DNA of 64,000 bases from Rubripirellula reticaptiva (GTDB lineage: Bacteria > Planctomycetota > Planctomycetia > Pirellulales > Pirellulaceae). Position 1 is the stretch's first letter; each line of letters opens with the position of its first letter. The notes beneath the pieces were generated by a model, which worked only from the letters and a program-made list of their open reading frames with translations, had not been told where the DNA came from and did no database searches. The stretch covers positions 248,001 through 312,000 of the forward strand of contig NZ_SJPX01000004.1 in NCBI RefSeq assembly GCF_007860175.1, read 5' to 3'. Of the stretch, positions 26,643-40,300 are shown in pieces. The translations under genes and the position numbers were made by a program.

Positions 26643-27359
26643 ATGCAGCGGTTCCCCCTATTGATTGCGGGTTTCGTGTTGATGGTCACGCCAGCGGTGA
26701 ACGTGTTCGGCGCGGATCCCGTATTTGACGAGTTACGGGTTGAGCTGAGAAAGAAGTGGCCCAAGAACCGAACGGTTCGGCTGGTCTTTCATGGTCATTC
26801 GGTGCCCGCGGGATACTTTCGTGACGGCAATGTTCGCACGTTTGATGCTTACCCTAGCCTGCTGCACCGGCAACTCTGCCAGCATTTTCCGACCGCGGTG
26901 ATCGACGTTTGCGTGACCGCCATCGGCGGCGAGAATTCGCTTCGCGGTGCCAAGCGATTCAAGGCCGACGTGCTGTCGATGCGCCCGGATTTGGTTTTCA
27001 TCGACTATTCGCTAAACGATCGATTTGCGGGCCTGGACGACTCCGAGCAGGCTTGGCGGTCGATGATCGGCGAGGCCCAGGATGCCGGCGTTCAAGTCGT
27101 GTTGCTGACGCCGACACCCGATTCCAACGAAGACATCTCGGACCAAGCAACGTTGTTGGCTCAGCATGCCGATCAGGTCCGGCGAATCGCTCAGGATATG
27201 AACGTCCCCCTGGTCGATTCTTATGACGCGTTTCGAAAGCGTGTTGAGAGCGGAACGGACATTGATTCGTTGCTTTCTCAGCCAAATCACCCCAATCGTG
27301 ATGGGCATGAAGTGGTTGCCGAGCTGCTTGTCCAGCTATTGGTTCCGGCTGAAGAGTAA
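26643..27359 (+). CDS. Secreted SGNH/GDSL-family hydrolase
   Basis: A 238-residue esterase-like protein. The ATG at 26643 begins a signal peptide cleaved near VFGA-D (24/25). The frame from 26580 would add an Arg-rich leader and is less likely. The nucleophile block reads VFHGHSVPAGYF, with GHS instead of the classical GDS and Ser53 as the predicted nucleophile. GGENS and DYSLND supply the oxyanion-hole Gly/Asn, and HPNRDGHE near the end supplies the catalytic Asp/His. Probably deacetylates or de-esterifies a carbohydrate. It lies 78 bp after the DUF1501 gene on the same strand, so joint expression is likely. Confidence 0.85.
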   Translation: MQRFPLLIAGFVLMVTPAVNVFGADPVFDELRVELRKKWPKNRTVRLVFHGHSVPAGYFRDGNVRTFDAYPSLLHRQLCQHFPTAVIDVCVTAIGGENSLRGAKRFKADVLSMRPDLVFIDYSLNDRFAGLDDSEQAWRSMIGEAQDAGVQVVLLTPTPDSNEDISDQATLLAQHADQVRRIAQDMNVPLVDSYDAFRKRVESGTDIDSLLSQPNHPNRDGHEVVAELLVQLLVPAEE

Positions 27360-27648
27360 ATAGACGTCTTGGCAGAGACTTCAACGCTCGCAGTTGACAC
27401 ATTTATGAAAGCGAATCACGCGCAAGTGAAAGGGCGAGTTTTGTCGGGGAAGACGAAGACGTCGTAGGTTCCCTTCACCACGCGATCCTTAAATTGCAGC
27501 CACGTCGTCGACGACGTGGCCGCTGCTCAAGTCGATCATTTGCAATCCAGACCCCGGTTCCACGTGGCGTCGAGCCAATGGCCAGTCCGTTTGGGCCATC
27601 GCCATCGTCTCGAAATTTCAGAATTGCAATCGCATCTTTGCGGTGTTA
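27360..27648. other. Convergent intergenic region with a small minus-strand frame
   Basis: Non-coding space between the SGNH gene and the PEP-CTERM gene. On the minus strand, 27605-27489 is an open frame of 38 residues ending GHVVDDVAAI that spans the palindrome at 27499-27520. It has no recognisable family and could be the tail of a decayed gene or chance. Confidence 0.3.
27499..27520. repeat. 22-bp perfect palindrome
   Basis: GCCACGTCGTC is followed directly by its exact reverse complement, with no spacer. It lies between convergent genes, 140 bp after the SGNH stop and 129 bp before the PEP-CTERM stop. A perfect 11+11 match is more often a protein-binding site or cruciform than a terminator hairpin, which needs a loop. 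Confidence 0.5.
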
Positions 27649-28263
27649 CTAGGCAACTCGCTTGCGGCGACCACGAAAAGTACTGGCCACCAAACCAATC
27701 GCAAGTACACCCAACGAAGATGGCTCGGGCACTGCTGTGGCTTGAATTCCAAGCGAGGGGTTTCCGACAGTCGCGAGCCCGTTGCTGGCGTTCACGGTGC
27801 CTTGGGAAGTGTTGAACTGAAAGAAGTTTGCATCGAAGCCTGTGTTGAGAAATTGACCGACTTCGGTCTGTCCCGCAGGGGCATTGGATACCGAAAAGGT
27901 AATCTCGCCAACCTTCAATCGCTGATTGGCAATCGCCGGCACATTTCCGGCTGCTCCTGAAAAACCGCGATTCGCGGCAAATGGAGCACTCAAGACATTC
28001 GCCGTTTCAGTTCCGAATCCAAAATTGGTTGCTTCGAAGCTCACGAAGCTCGCAACCGCCGGGTTCGTAAACAACGTCGGAACGTTGTACGACAAAATTA
28101 CCGTATCTACGTTGGATGTGGCATAAATTCCAATCGCGACATCGCCTGTGAATTGCTCGGTGACGGGGAAAAATTCTCCCGAAACCACGATGGCCGCATT
28201 GCATGCACCGCTAGAACCAATTGCCAAAGCAACAGCAAGTCCTAGCAACATTCTCTTGATCAT
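27649..28263 (-). CDS. PEP-CTERM sorting-signal protein
   Basis: A 204-residue exported protein with an N-terminal signal peptide (core LLGLAVALAIG, cleavage near CNAA) and, from residue 178, VPEPSS followed by a hydrophobic helix and a basic tail FRGRRKRVA. This tripartite end is the PEP-CTERM signal recognised by exosortase, which anchors or releases proteins at the outer surface. The middle (about 25-175) is a beta-rich domain with no recognised family. No exosortase is in the window. Confidence 0.85.
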   Translation of the reverse strand: MIKRMLLGLAVALAIGSSGACNAAIVVSGEFFPVTEQFTGDVAIGIYATSNVDTVILSYNVPTLFTNPAVASFVSFEATNFGFGTETANVLSAPFAANRGFSGAAGNVPAIANQRLKVGEITFSVSNAPAGQTEVGQFLNTGFDANFFQFNTSQGTVNASNGLATVGNPSLGIQATAVPEPSSLGVLAIGLVASTFRGRRKRVA

Positions 28264-28375
28264 CTCTACCTACTTACCGAGTGACAAAATATGGATTCTT
28301 CCGTTTTATTGAACGGAATTTAAAAGCAACGCGAAGAAAAATTGTCGAGACAACGATCGCGAAGCATCAGCCTAG

Positions 28376-31300
28376 TCAGAACAATTCTTTTAGGGTGGCG
28401 TCCACCGAATCGGCCCAACTTTCTTCGGATTCCTCTTCGCTGAGCAGCGACAACGAATCAGCAGAAGCAATCAACGGACTTGGGCTGGGAATTTCCGGCG
28501 GAGCAACTGGGTTGCCGAAAGGCAAGAAGCTGAACTGGACCGCTGCCACCGTGTCGGTATCGTCCCCCAGCAAGAAGCCGTCGCCACTGATGTCCGTGAA
28601 CGGATCGTAGCCGTCACCGCCGGCGAACGTGAACTGCACTGCTGCAACGTTGTCGGTGTCATCCCCGAGCAAGAAGCCATCGCCCGACGTGTCACCGGGA
28701 AGCACATTGATGCGGAAGGTGAAGTCGCCTCCGGCAGTTGTATTTCCCGACACCGTGCTGATCGATTCAGTCCAATCGCCGTCGAGTAAGTTGCCGCTGG
28801 TGTCCTGAACCGAGTCGTTAATGGTGAGCAGCAATTTTTCAGCGCCGAACACCACACTGCTGTCGAGTTGGATGGTCAGCTTGAACGGCCCCGCCCCGCC
28901 ACCGTCGGTATAGATTGCGGTCAGACCCGGTGAAGCTTCGTAGTCGAGGATGTTGAGACCCGCCAGCGAAAGGTTGCTGAGGTCGATATCCGATCCGCCA
29001 AACTGCTGCACGTCCTCGCTGAACTCAACGATGATCGTGTCCAGTTTGGACCAAGTCATATTCTTGAGCTGATCAGCACCGGGCAGCGACAAGCCTTCCG
29101 CGTCGATCGGGTCAACGAATGACTTGAAGAAGGACGACCACGACGACGAAGCGATTTTCACCTCCGTGATCGTCGGCGGAGTATCGTCGACGCCGATCAC
29201 ATCCAAGCGAACTTCGCCTGCGGAATACACCACGTCCCAGCCCAGGCCAGCGGATAGAGCTGGCAGCGTTTCGACAGCGAATGTGCCGCTAATCCCTTCG
29301 GTCGACGTCATGATCGTGAACGAGTCGTCCAGTGCGGGCACGAATCCGTTGATCAGTTCGACTTTCAAATCACCATCAAGCGAGGCAGTTCCTGTGTGAA
29401 CGATTTGGTCATGGCCACTGCTACCGGGCGTCGTGCCGCCAATTTCTAAAATGACGTCGGCGCCAGAAGCGTAGTCTACGCTTCCGCTGATAATTTGCGC
29501 GGGGCTGAAACCTGGACTGTACGTGCCGGTGATACTGACGTTGTTCAGGTTCCCGACGCCTTTGTAATAACCGGGAAGCGTGATCGGTTCGACCGGCCCG
29601 GTCAGGCTGTTGCCCGTGACGCTGCCGTTGATCATTGATAACAGGGCAATATCATCGGGCGTGTTGAGCGTGCCGAAGCCGGTCAAGTTATTTCCGGTGT
29701 CAATCAGTACGCCGTTGGCGGATATCAATGTGCCCGCAACACCGCCAGAGCCCAACGTCGTGAGTGATCCCAAGACCGCTTGATTGGAATCGAGAAGCGT
29801 TACCGTACTGGTGCCAACTTGTAGTTCGCCTCGCGTTGCAAAACCGATCGGGGACAACGCATTCCCAATCGTGAGGGAATCAAGTGCTTGAATCAACGAT
29901 CCTGTTTCGCCGGCGAACGGGCCGTCGATTAAGCCGAAGCCGATCAAGGATTCCGCCGCACCTAAGACGATTGTGCTTGTCGACGCGAGTGTTCCGCCGT
30001 TGATGAGCGTGAGACTCCCCATATCCACGGGGCTGCTTGAACCAATCGTCAAGGATTCGTTGCTTCCAATGTTTAGCACGCTCGTCGCGGCAAACGTCAG
30101 CATGCCGTCAAAAGTCAATGCTTCATAGTCGCTGAATCGAATCGTGTTCGATCCGCCAACATCAAAGTTCGTCAACCGAGCATTTCCGAGCGGCGCCATA
30201 TCCATCGAGTAGACCGACTGAGTATTCCCCGTCCCTGTTACAGTCAACGAGTCACCCGCACCGCTGCCGCCGAACACATCGATTCCGCCGGCCAACCGGA
30301 AATAGCCGCCCGTCGCGTAGTCGATGACGATCGCATCAGCGTCCAAGTTAGACCCTAAGATGGTCAGTGAGCTTGTGGTCGCCAGCAACGTGTTGCTCAG
30401 CAAGGAAGGTCCGGCCTGATCAATCACCAGCAAGTCGTCTCCACTTCGTCGAACCACGATGGAGTGGGAAACGCCTGACCCTAATGTCACGACAACTTCG
30501 GTACCGAACTGCGAAGTGGACGGGGCATCGATAACCACCAGTTCGTTGTTCGTCGTATCCGCAAGTGAGTTGCCCAGCGGGTCTGTCGCCACGACATCCA
30601 CATTGAAGACACCCACCGCTAGGGGAGCAATCTGGTCGGTGAGAAGACGCCACGTGCCATCGTGCATGTTTTCGGCGGCGTACGTGTTGCTATCGATCGT
30701 AACGGCAATGCTTGCCGTTCGATCATTGACTGTACCCGTCAAACGAGGGCTGCTATTGATCGTCGTCAGCGATTCCACGGTGACCGCAGGTGCCGTCAGG
30801 TCGACGCTCCAGGTGAGTCGCAAACCGTTCGCCAGAGCGTGTCCGACTGAATCGGTGATTCCGGACGTCGAACTGTTCAAAACTAGCTCGTAACGTCCGT
30901 CACTCGACGTCAGTAAGTCGAGATTGCCGAGAGTCCATGTGCCTGCACCATTGTCGGTGAGTGTCGCACCGCCGGGCAATAGATTGCTGCCGCTATTGCG
31001 AGTAAGCACAAGGTCGTTGATGCCAAAGTTCTGAATGCCTTCGCTGAAAGTGATGACCAAAGAGTCAATCGGCGTGTTGCGAAGATTCGGCACAACAGGC
31101 GGTGCGGATACCGTTGGTGATGTTGTATCGGCGATCGTAATCGTTGACACACTCGATGTCGTGCTGCCACCGTCGTCGTCTTGAACCGTCACCGTCACGT
31201 TGTACGTGCCTGGATTAGCGTAGACGTGTTTGGAGGTGAAGGCGTAGTTGTTGAGCTGCGCAATCGCAAGCGGATGGAATTCAACTGCCAGATCGAGAGT

Positions 31301-34300
31301 GTACTCGTCACCAGCTTGCAACGTCGTCGCGCCTCCCGCTCCATCCGAACGTTGTACTAGGATCGCGTACTCAGCGGTTGCATTTGCGAAAAGTTCGATA
31401 TAGTTCAGTTCGTTTGCCCAGATGTCACCGGTAGATAGCGTTCCAGTATCAACATTGACAATGGTTAGCACCGCATCGAAATTGGCATCGCGAACAGCGA
31501 AAACGTCAAAGCCGTATTGCGGTGCAACGAAGCGGTACCAGTCGTCGGTTCCGTCGCCCAACCCGCGGACGCTAACGCCCGGGAAACCACCAACGATTGG
31601 AATCGGACTGTTCTCTTTCCAAGGGAGAACCTCCAGATCCTGCCCCGTCGCGTACGTGTTGTTCGGCTCGACTTCCGCAAAGAGGTCTGGGCCAGCCATT
31701 GGAGGACGTTGCAACTGCATTCGAATTGGCAACACAGTTCCATCGCCATAGTCGACTTGGCCACGCAATGGTTCTTGATCTACCGTTCCAATAATCAACC
31801 CATTGATGTCAGACGCCGTGCCAGTGAATGTCACCGTGGTGTCTTCGTTCGCTGTCGTTGGACCGGACAGAGTTACATTTTGCGGTGCCAGGTTTTCGAT
31901 GGTGATCTTCGTTGAATCTGTTCCAACGCCGCCGTCTTTATCCGTCACCTTCAGCGTTGCAACATATACACCGCTGTCTGGATATTTGTGCTGCACGTAG
32001 ACATCATAGGTGCCCGGATATGTGTAAGTTTCAGACGTCCCATCGCCGAAATCCAACTCGTAGTTGAAATCACCGTCGGCGCTTACATCGCTAACCGTGA
32101 ATTGCATCGTGACTTCGTTATTGTTCACGCCTTCGTCGATCGTCTGATCGGCGGGAGCGGTCACCACGGGAGCTCGATTCGCAACGATGATTAGCGTACT
32201 CGTCGGCGAGGTTGCTGCTCCGTCTTTATCCGTCACCGTCAATGTAGCGGTGTAAGTACCGTTGTCCTGCGGAATGAAGCTGACAGTTGGCAGATTCGCA
32301 GCAGGAGTTAACGAGACTGGATTCGAATTTTCGTCGACGATTGTCCAAGAATAAGTCAACGTGTCGGCTGAGCCGGCGTCGTGAATCACCGGTGCCAACG
32401 TGACTTGAACGCCTTCCGTTCCAAACGTCGTCGCCCCAAAGGCAATCGTCGGCGTGACGTTGCTTGTAACGACGGTCGAGACAATCTGGGTAGTGGCAAA
32501 CGCAGTTGCGCCGATGGTGTCAGTTACCGTCAGTTCAACCGAGTATGTCGCATTGTCCGCGGCCGCGAACGCGAAGGTCGATTCCGTGCCGGCGATATCG
32601 GGCAAGCCGGCAGCGAAGGCTTGCCAAGCATAGGTGCGAGTCGCGTTCAAGGCCTTCTGCGAAACGCTCGACGAATCGAACATGAACACGTCGCCTTCGT
32701 CACCGGATTGGTTCGCAACCACCGCAATCGACGGATTGACTGAGATGGTGGACATCGTCGACGTAGCCGCCCCGAAAGAGTCCGTTGCCGTCAACGTAAC
32801 AACGTAGGAACCAGCGAACATCGGCGTGAACTCGAAGTTACTTTCTGACGACACAAAACCCGCAGGTTCGCTATTGAATGAGACTTCCCAGAAGTACGAT
32901 AGCTTGTCATTCACGCCGGGGTCGGTGGATGAAAGCGCGTCATACTTCACCGGTTGCCCCGCGATGAGCGTTCCGGTTGTCTGTTGGACGATCACTGGTG
33001 TGGGAGCGACGTTGGCAACCTGGATCATTGCCTCAGCTCGATCCGCTGCACTTTGGTCATCGTGGGCTATAACGGTCAACGTGAAGTCGCCTTCGTCAAT
33101 GGCCGCAAAAGCCATCGGACTTACGCCACTGTCGGTGGACCAGGTGAATGGAGTGGCGACATCGAGTGAACTCACGACTCCGTTGCGAGCGTTGGAACTG
33201 CGATCCACGGCAATATCCCCACCCATTTCGTTGAGTGGGTAGTAGGCCGAAAGATCGGCTTCGGTGCCAACGACACCCTCGGCATGGATCTTGGCGATCT
33301 GCTGGGCAGTTAACGCTCGACGCCAAATCCCTAGCTCGTCGAGCTTGCCATCCAGTGCCTGGTTGGGATCGAAGCCTCCTCCAACACTATCTTGCTCTTG
33401 GCCTACGATTAAACCACCTGCCGCGACTTGCAATGGTGCAAGTGGCATCGCTTGCGTGCTGCCAATCTGCAGCCCGTCGATGTAAACCGCTACCGAAGTA
33501 TCTAAGCCATTGCGAAGGATAACGAAATGGTGCCATTGGTTGTCGCTAAACGAAGTGGCGGATGTGAATGTGGTGATGTTGCCTCGGTGATAGAAGCTGA
33601 CGGTATTGCCTTGTGTTGCAATCAACAGTTCATTGTCACCGGATGGAACCTGTGCATTGGCGGCGCTTAAGACAGCTTGAAAGCGTGTCGTCGCAGTTCG
33701 TAGCCAAAACGCGATCGTTACGTCAGAAGCCCCATCCAATATGGCTGGATCCAAGTCGATGACATCATTGTTCATCGCTAACGAGCCCGTGGTCAAATCG
33801 GTCACAACACCTCTGGCGTCGGTGACGGTTACCTGTCGTGTCGGTGGAGTTAAACCTGGGTCGGTAATAGTCAGGCCCGCTGCAGCCAGCAACTCGTCCG
33901 CCGTCTTACTGTCACCCTCATTCAAGTTCACCGTCTGCGGTGTGCCTGCGATCACGGGTGCCAGGTTTTGAGAGAAGAATGGGAACGCACCAGTTGCCGC
34001 GTGCGATACCGTGTACTTGCCAGTACCGTTTGGCGTGAAGGTAATCGTCGTTCCCGTTCCCGTTGCGACCGGCGCGCCTGCTGGATCGAATACCTTCCAG
34101 GCACCTGAGGAGGCCGTTGTCAGTGTCACCAAGTTGCCTTCGAGCGAAGTCAAATTTTGGTTCGCTGGCGACAGACCCGATATAGGTAGAGTCAAGCTGC
34201 GGAGACTGGTCAGTTTACCAATCGCGTCGGAGGGTGCGTACAGAATGCTATTGTGATTCTCAACGGACGAGTACAGTGTGTACGGTGAATTACTGGGAGA

Positions 34301-37300
34301 CCCTGCTGACAAATTGTACGCCCGTATGACGTACGTGCCCGAAGCAGGAATGGTGAAATCGATCAGCGCCGTTGACCCTGGAGCTGCAACATGCGAAGCA
34401 CTGCTAGCACCCGTATCGTCAATGAGATAGAGCCCCATGATGAAAGCGCGAGGCGGTACTTCGAATATCACTCGCGAACCTTCTAACGCGGTAAACGAGA
34501 ATCTTTTGCTGCCAAACCCATTCAAGTTTCCCTGAATTGTGATATGCGGAATCGTGGTCGCGGTCGGTATTGCCGCGTTCGCTTGCAGGCTCCAAGGTCC
34601 ATCGTCGATCGGCTGCGGAGGCGTCGAATTTTGGCCAATTTGTTCAACAATTTGAGTCGTGAACGGATTCGCGATTCCCGTACCATGCAGATTGAGATCC
34701 TTGAGCTTGGACAACCCATCGAGTGACTGAATGTCCGTCACGTTCTCGTTGCCGCTCAGGTTGAGAGATCGTAAACTGCTAAGCGTCGTAAGCTGAGCAA
34801 AATTCGCCTGCACAATGTCGCCGTTATTCAAATTGGCTGCACCGTATCCATTGACGGGATACGTTCCGCCCACAGCCGCGTACGGTACCAAAGTACCACC
34901 ACCTCCACTGGTTACTTCCGGATTCGTCGAAGTATCAGATCCGGTCTCGGTTTGATGAGTAGCGAGATAAAGCTGGCTACCGGATCCAACCTTCACGTGC
35001 CCCGCCACGGGGCCAATGTTGGGCTGCGCCGCACCGTTCTCGAAAACCTCGATTTCACGATAGCTTACCGTGCCGCCATCGGACGAAGTCGCGGTCAGCG
35101 ACAACTCGTTGGTAGTGATAGGCGTGTTGAAAACGAGCCAGAACGAGTCTACACCTGCATTGCCCCCGCTGGTTGTTCCACTGACGGTCCAAGTGCCAAG
35201 CGGCAGAAAGAAGCCCGTTGAAGATAAATACCTTAGTGTGTACGTGCCATCATCTCGATTGCCAAAACCGTTGTAAATCGCAATCCCACTGATCGTTTTG
35301 CTGGCTCCAAAATCGAGAATGACTTCGCTGTTCTGCGCTACGATTGCGTACTTGCCGTCAAACGACGTTGTATTTTGACTAGCTACCGAGTTACCGGAAA
35401 GATCCAGCGACTGCAAGTTCGTCAATTTGTCCAAGCCGTCCAATGTTCGGATGCCAAGTCCACTGGCATCCAGTGTGGAAATTGAAACAAGATCACTTGT
35501 TCGCACCGGACCGTAGATCTGTGGAATGCCACTTGCGTCAATTGTTGCAGGCTTGCCAAGGGCACTGGCTATCGCACGATTGAGAGCCGCATTTTCTATT
35601 TCGACCAATGGATCCACTGCTGGCCGCGTATCCTGAGAAATACTTTCCTCGAGCGTGGTCAACACAACCACGTCGCCAGGAGTGGAATCGCGAATTTCGA
35701 TAGGCTCACCGGTAATGCTGTCCGCTCCGCTACGACCGAAGATGCGGTCGATATCGTTGTTGCCGACCAGCAAATCGTCCCCATCTCCACCATCGATCAA
35801 ATCGCGATCTGGCAGCGTAGTAGTACCCGCGAATTGTCCACGAGAAGGAGCGTCCATGTCAAAGGTAAATGTGGACGCTGTATCATGCACGCGCAGGTAA
35901 TAGGTGCCGGCTGGAACATTGCGCAGATCGAACACCGATTGATGGGCCGCGACAATCCCGCCGTTTGCGTCGATCAAGTCGACTGGCCCCTTAATTTCGT
36001 GATGGTCCACCGAAACGTGTAGCGTGTACGTTTGCCCGGCGGGAATAGGGCCCCCAGTTGCGTTATTGGCTACGATTTCTCCATTCTGGGAAATCGCATC
36101 ATATTTTGCCACTCCGATGTAGAAGGTGCCAGACGCTGAAAACGTGTGATCAATGAACGACGCAGTCCCGGTTCCTTGACCTGAATCTGCGCCCGGACCT
36201 TGACCGTCGTCGTCTGTAGCTAGTTGATTACCGCTAGCGTCGAACAGGAACAGCTCTGTATCAAAGCTATTGTTATCGATATCAAAGATCGCTCGACTGC
36301 CAGCGATCGCTGTGAACTTGTAATAGTCGTAGGTACCGTCGCCAGTTCCTTGAATGCTCACGTGCGGGATATTGGTGGATTGCTCAATGTTGTCACTGGA
36401 AACATGTGACCAATGGGCAATGTCCAGGTCTTGAGCGCGACGACGCGGAGAATTCACAGGTTGTTCGGTGACAAACGTCGGGGATGCAGCATCCGTCAGC
36501 AGACGAATATAGTTGCCTGCTTTACCGTCTCCCAGCGTCGTAAAGCGGAACCACTTGTCGTCACCTTCGGACGGTAGCTCGAAGGGCTCGCCTGCGTTGG
36601 AAAAGACCTCAGTGCGTCCCGTCTCTGGATTTACAACGAACGAACCACTGCCTGGAACCGAAAAATTCTCGATATCAAAGATACCCGCAGTCGGCAGTTC
36701 GACCTGTTTGAGTGCCCCGTGCGCGACGTAAACCTGTCCAGCTTGAATATTTCCGCTTTGGCTCTTCGCGAGTGAACTGCTGATCGTGATGTCGTCGATA
36801 CCGTCGCCGTTGAGATCGACAGTCGACAACTTTCGCGTCGACTGGAATTCGTCCGAGTAGGGAACGATCGTGTCGGCTTCATGTAAAGAAAAACGGGGAA
36901 CGAAACCGTTCGCATTCTTCGATTCGATGACGTCAGCCATGTTATGGAACACGAACACCGAACTCGATTCTTTTCCAGCTGTTGTCGCTGCGAGATCCAG
37001 TGCACCATCACCATCAAAGTCACCGCTCGTGAGGACCCCTGTAAATCCATCGATGCTGGCGTTTGGAGTTGCGCTTACGGTTCGACCGGCGTTGCCGTAA
37101 TAGATATTGTTCTGTCCAAGATTTTGTCCTGGAACACCTTGGACGATCGCAAAGTCATCGCGACCGTCGTCGTTCAAGTCACCGAGCGCATAAGGCGTTC
37201 CCGACTCATTACCAAAAGTTGTGACGGTTATTGCATAACGTTTTGGACGGGGTGTGCTTTGCAACGCCAGGAAATCATTTTCTGGATAGTAATCGTCTGG

Positions 37301-40300
37301 TTCAAGGTCATCGGAAAGACTTGGCAAAAACGGTGATATGATGGTTTGATATGAATTTATTATTTCTTCAGACACGCCAAAAATATGAGGGCTGTTAAGG
37401 GAGAAATTAAGAGCCCCCGCCATGATATTCGTTCTGAAGGTAAGCCCCCAATTTACGAGTAGCCCGCCAACTTCAATCCCTAGGCTATCCGTGACTTCAA
37501 GCGTCCAGATTCCGTAAGCCGTTTTGCCGTTAAGTACCGACAAGGATTGATCTGGGCGATACCCTCCCGCAGTCGCAAATGGAGCAGAACCGGCAGAAAC
37601 TGCTGTCGCCGCAGAGTCATCGAACCTCGCATACGATGCAATGCCGGCGCCAGGGTTGAAGGTTCCGAAGTTGTTGCCACTCCCGCCGGCCCCAGATACA
37701 AGCCTCACTCGCTCCCCGTCAGGTGAGATTAGTGTTACAGTCAAATCGGAAGTCCAAGTGTGTTGAATCGCAACACTAACATCAATGTCAGTCACCAAAC
37801 CAATATTGTTAAGAGAGAAGAGTTGCGATGTGACAGTTCCAGGTCGAGGAATCGATTTGTTTCCTTGATCGCCAAATTGCGAATTAAATGTTGGATAGTC
37901 GAAAGGGGGTTCTTGATAACCTATTCCCAGGGCGCTTCCGTTTTTACTTAGTACTACAAGCTTCGTTTTGTGCCCTTCAGTGACACCGAATCGAAGCAGT
38001 TTGTCCGCTGGGTTAGTCTGGTCAATATTTGCAAAGACTAAACCCGCCAGTGCCGATTGCGACAGCTTTTGGTTGATCTGTGTGACTATCGTTTCTAGTT
38101 GGTTATTGGACCTCTCGAAATCTATTTGAAGGTTTTCGACAATCCCATTCAATACGAAGCTAAGGTCTGCGGACCCTCCGTTTGCCAATCCGAGACTGGG
38201 TCGGAATACGAGGTCGCGGTTGATTGTCTGTGACAAAACGTATCGCATCAAACGATTGCCAAGCAGCAAATCATCGATGCCATCACCATTCACGTCGCCA
38301 ACGACGGTTGCCTGGATATTTGATGATTCAGGCGAAGAGATTAGAGCTAATTGGTCATAGAGACCTAACTGACGATTGTCATTCGGAGCCGCAACGTTAT
38401 AGATCTCATCTCCTGAATAGACGTAACCGATTGTGTAGTAGCCCAGTTCTATAGATTCCGCACCAACGGTGGATTCTCCCAGGATAACGACATCATCTCG
38501 GGAATCACCCGTCATGTCCAAAAGATGCAAGTTTACACGTTCAGATAAATGCGCACCCTGCAAGTTGATCGTGCGGAAACTGCTTGTACCCACATTATTG
38601 ACGAAACCTGACACAAACGCTTCGTTCCAATTTCGCGGCCATGGCTTAGCGAGGAGAGACGTACCCGCGTCCATGGTCTTGCCGCCGAGCACAACGGTGA
38701 CGATGGCCGTACCATTTTCGCTGCGCACAAACGCTAGATCGCCGATGCCGTCGCCGTTGATGTCACCTTGACTTGTCGCCGGTCTCCCTAGAGCTGTGTG
38801 ATCAATGACGATGTCCGCAACTTGATCAATCTGTTCGATGGCATCGAGATCAACTGGTCCGAACAAAAGATAGCTAGTCGTTGTGCCGCTCGCGATGAAA
38901 TCATCGTAGCCGTCGCCATTGAAATCGCCGACAGTTCGCAAGCTAGAAAGCTGCTCGCTCGCGTCGACGCCCTCCAGACCAAATGCTTGCGAAGTGAGTT
39001 GAGCCTGAGTCTGTTGCGATGTTCCATAGTGCTCGGCAACTTGCTCTGGTGTAAACGATTCGTTGAACAGATAGAATTCGTCCAGCTCACTCGAAAACTG
39101 ATTGTTCACCTCATTGAACTGCTGGCCTGCATCGAGCAGCGCCGCTGGGATAACTGCTTGCCCAACGCTTTGTCCATCAAGATAGAATGTCGCACCATCG
39201 GTATTCGCTACCACCGTCAACTGGTGCCACTGATCTGCCCATTCACTCGGCGAAACATCAAACCCGCTGTCGTAGAAAGTAAAGGCGGAGGTTCCCTCTC
39301 GCACAATGTAGATCCCCAGGTTTGACGTGTTTTCCTCGATTGCGATCGACAGGTCGTAGATGAACCCATCGGTCGGATACAACAACGTCTTGAAGATTGA
39401 GTGTTGTGGACCACTGCTCTTGAGATTCTGGAACCAGGCCGATGCCGTCCAAGTGGATTCGAGGTTCGGCTGAACGTTTACTTTGGATGTCGGTGCCGAA
39501 AATGCGGCTGCACCGGCATTGATTCCACCGCTCGCATAGGTGACATCCACCAGCTGAGCAGCAATACCCTGTCGACCGACATTTCGGCCAAGATCGGCGG
39601 GAGAATCGAAGGTAAAGTGGACGATCGGACCGGATTTGTATTCTTCGCTGTTTAGGTAAACACCGGGGCGTCCCGCCTCGGGCAATGTAAAGTAGGGCGC
39701 AACCAACTCGTAACGGTATTCTTCCGAGAATCCGAAGGAAGTATGGGCAATCACTTGCCCCGGTAGGCGCGGCGTTAGCGGAATGGCCGAAGTATCCTTC
39801 AAACCAAAGATCTGATCGTTGCCGCCGCCACCAAGAAGCTCGTCGTTGCCCTGCGAACCCATGATAAGATCATCGCCGGGACCACCACTAATCTTGTCAC
39901 TGAGGGCTCCGCCGAATAGTTGATCGGTACCTGGACCACCGCTGATATTCAGTCCTGCTTCGGTGGCACCTTGTTGATAGTTGCCAAGCTTGATGCCCCA
40001 TTCTTCCAGCGTTTCGGGGAAGACGTAACTTGGATCCGCATGGAAGGTATCGTCGCCAGCCTGCAATTCGATTTGCGTGTTCTCGACGTTGTTCGTCTGA
40101 TAGAACAAATAGTCACGCTTGAACGTGGCCAGGTCCGGTTCGCTGGCATCTTGCTGGCCGTTGCCGTTGGCATCTACGTAATCATGCAAGAACTTTTGCT
40201 GGCCAATGTCCCATACGAGACTGGTGAATTCGTAGCGATGGAAGCCGGTGTTGTAACGCAAGGCCGCAAAATCGGGCACTTCGAAGCCACGGCGATCGAG

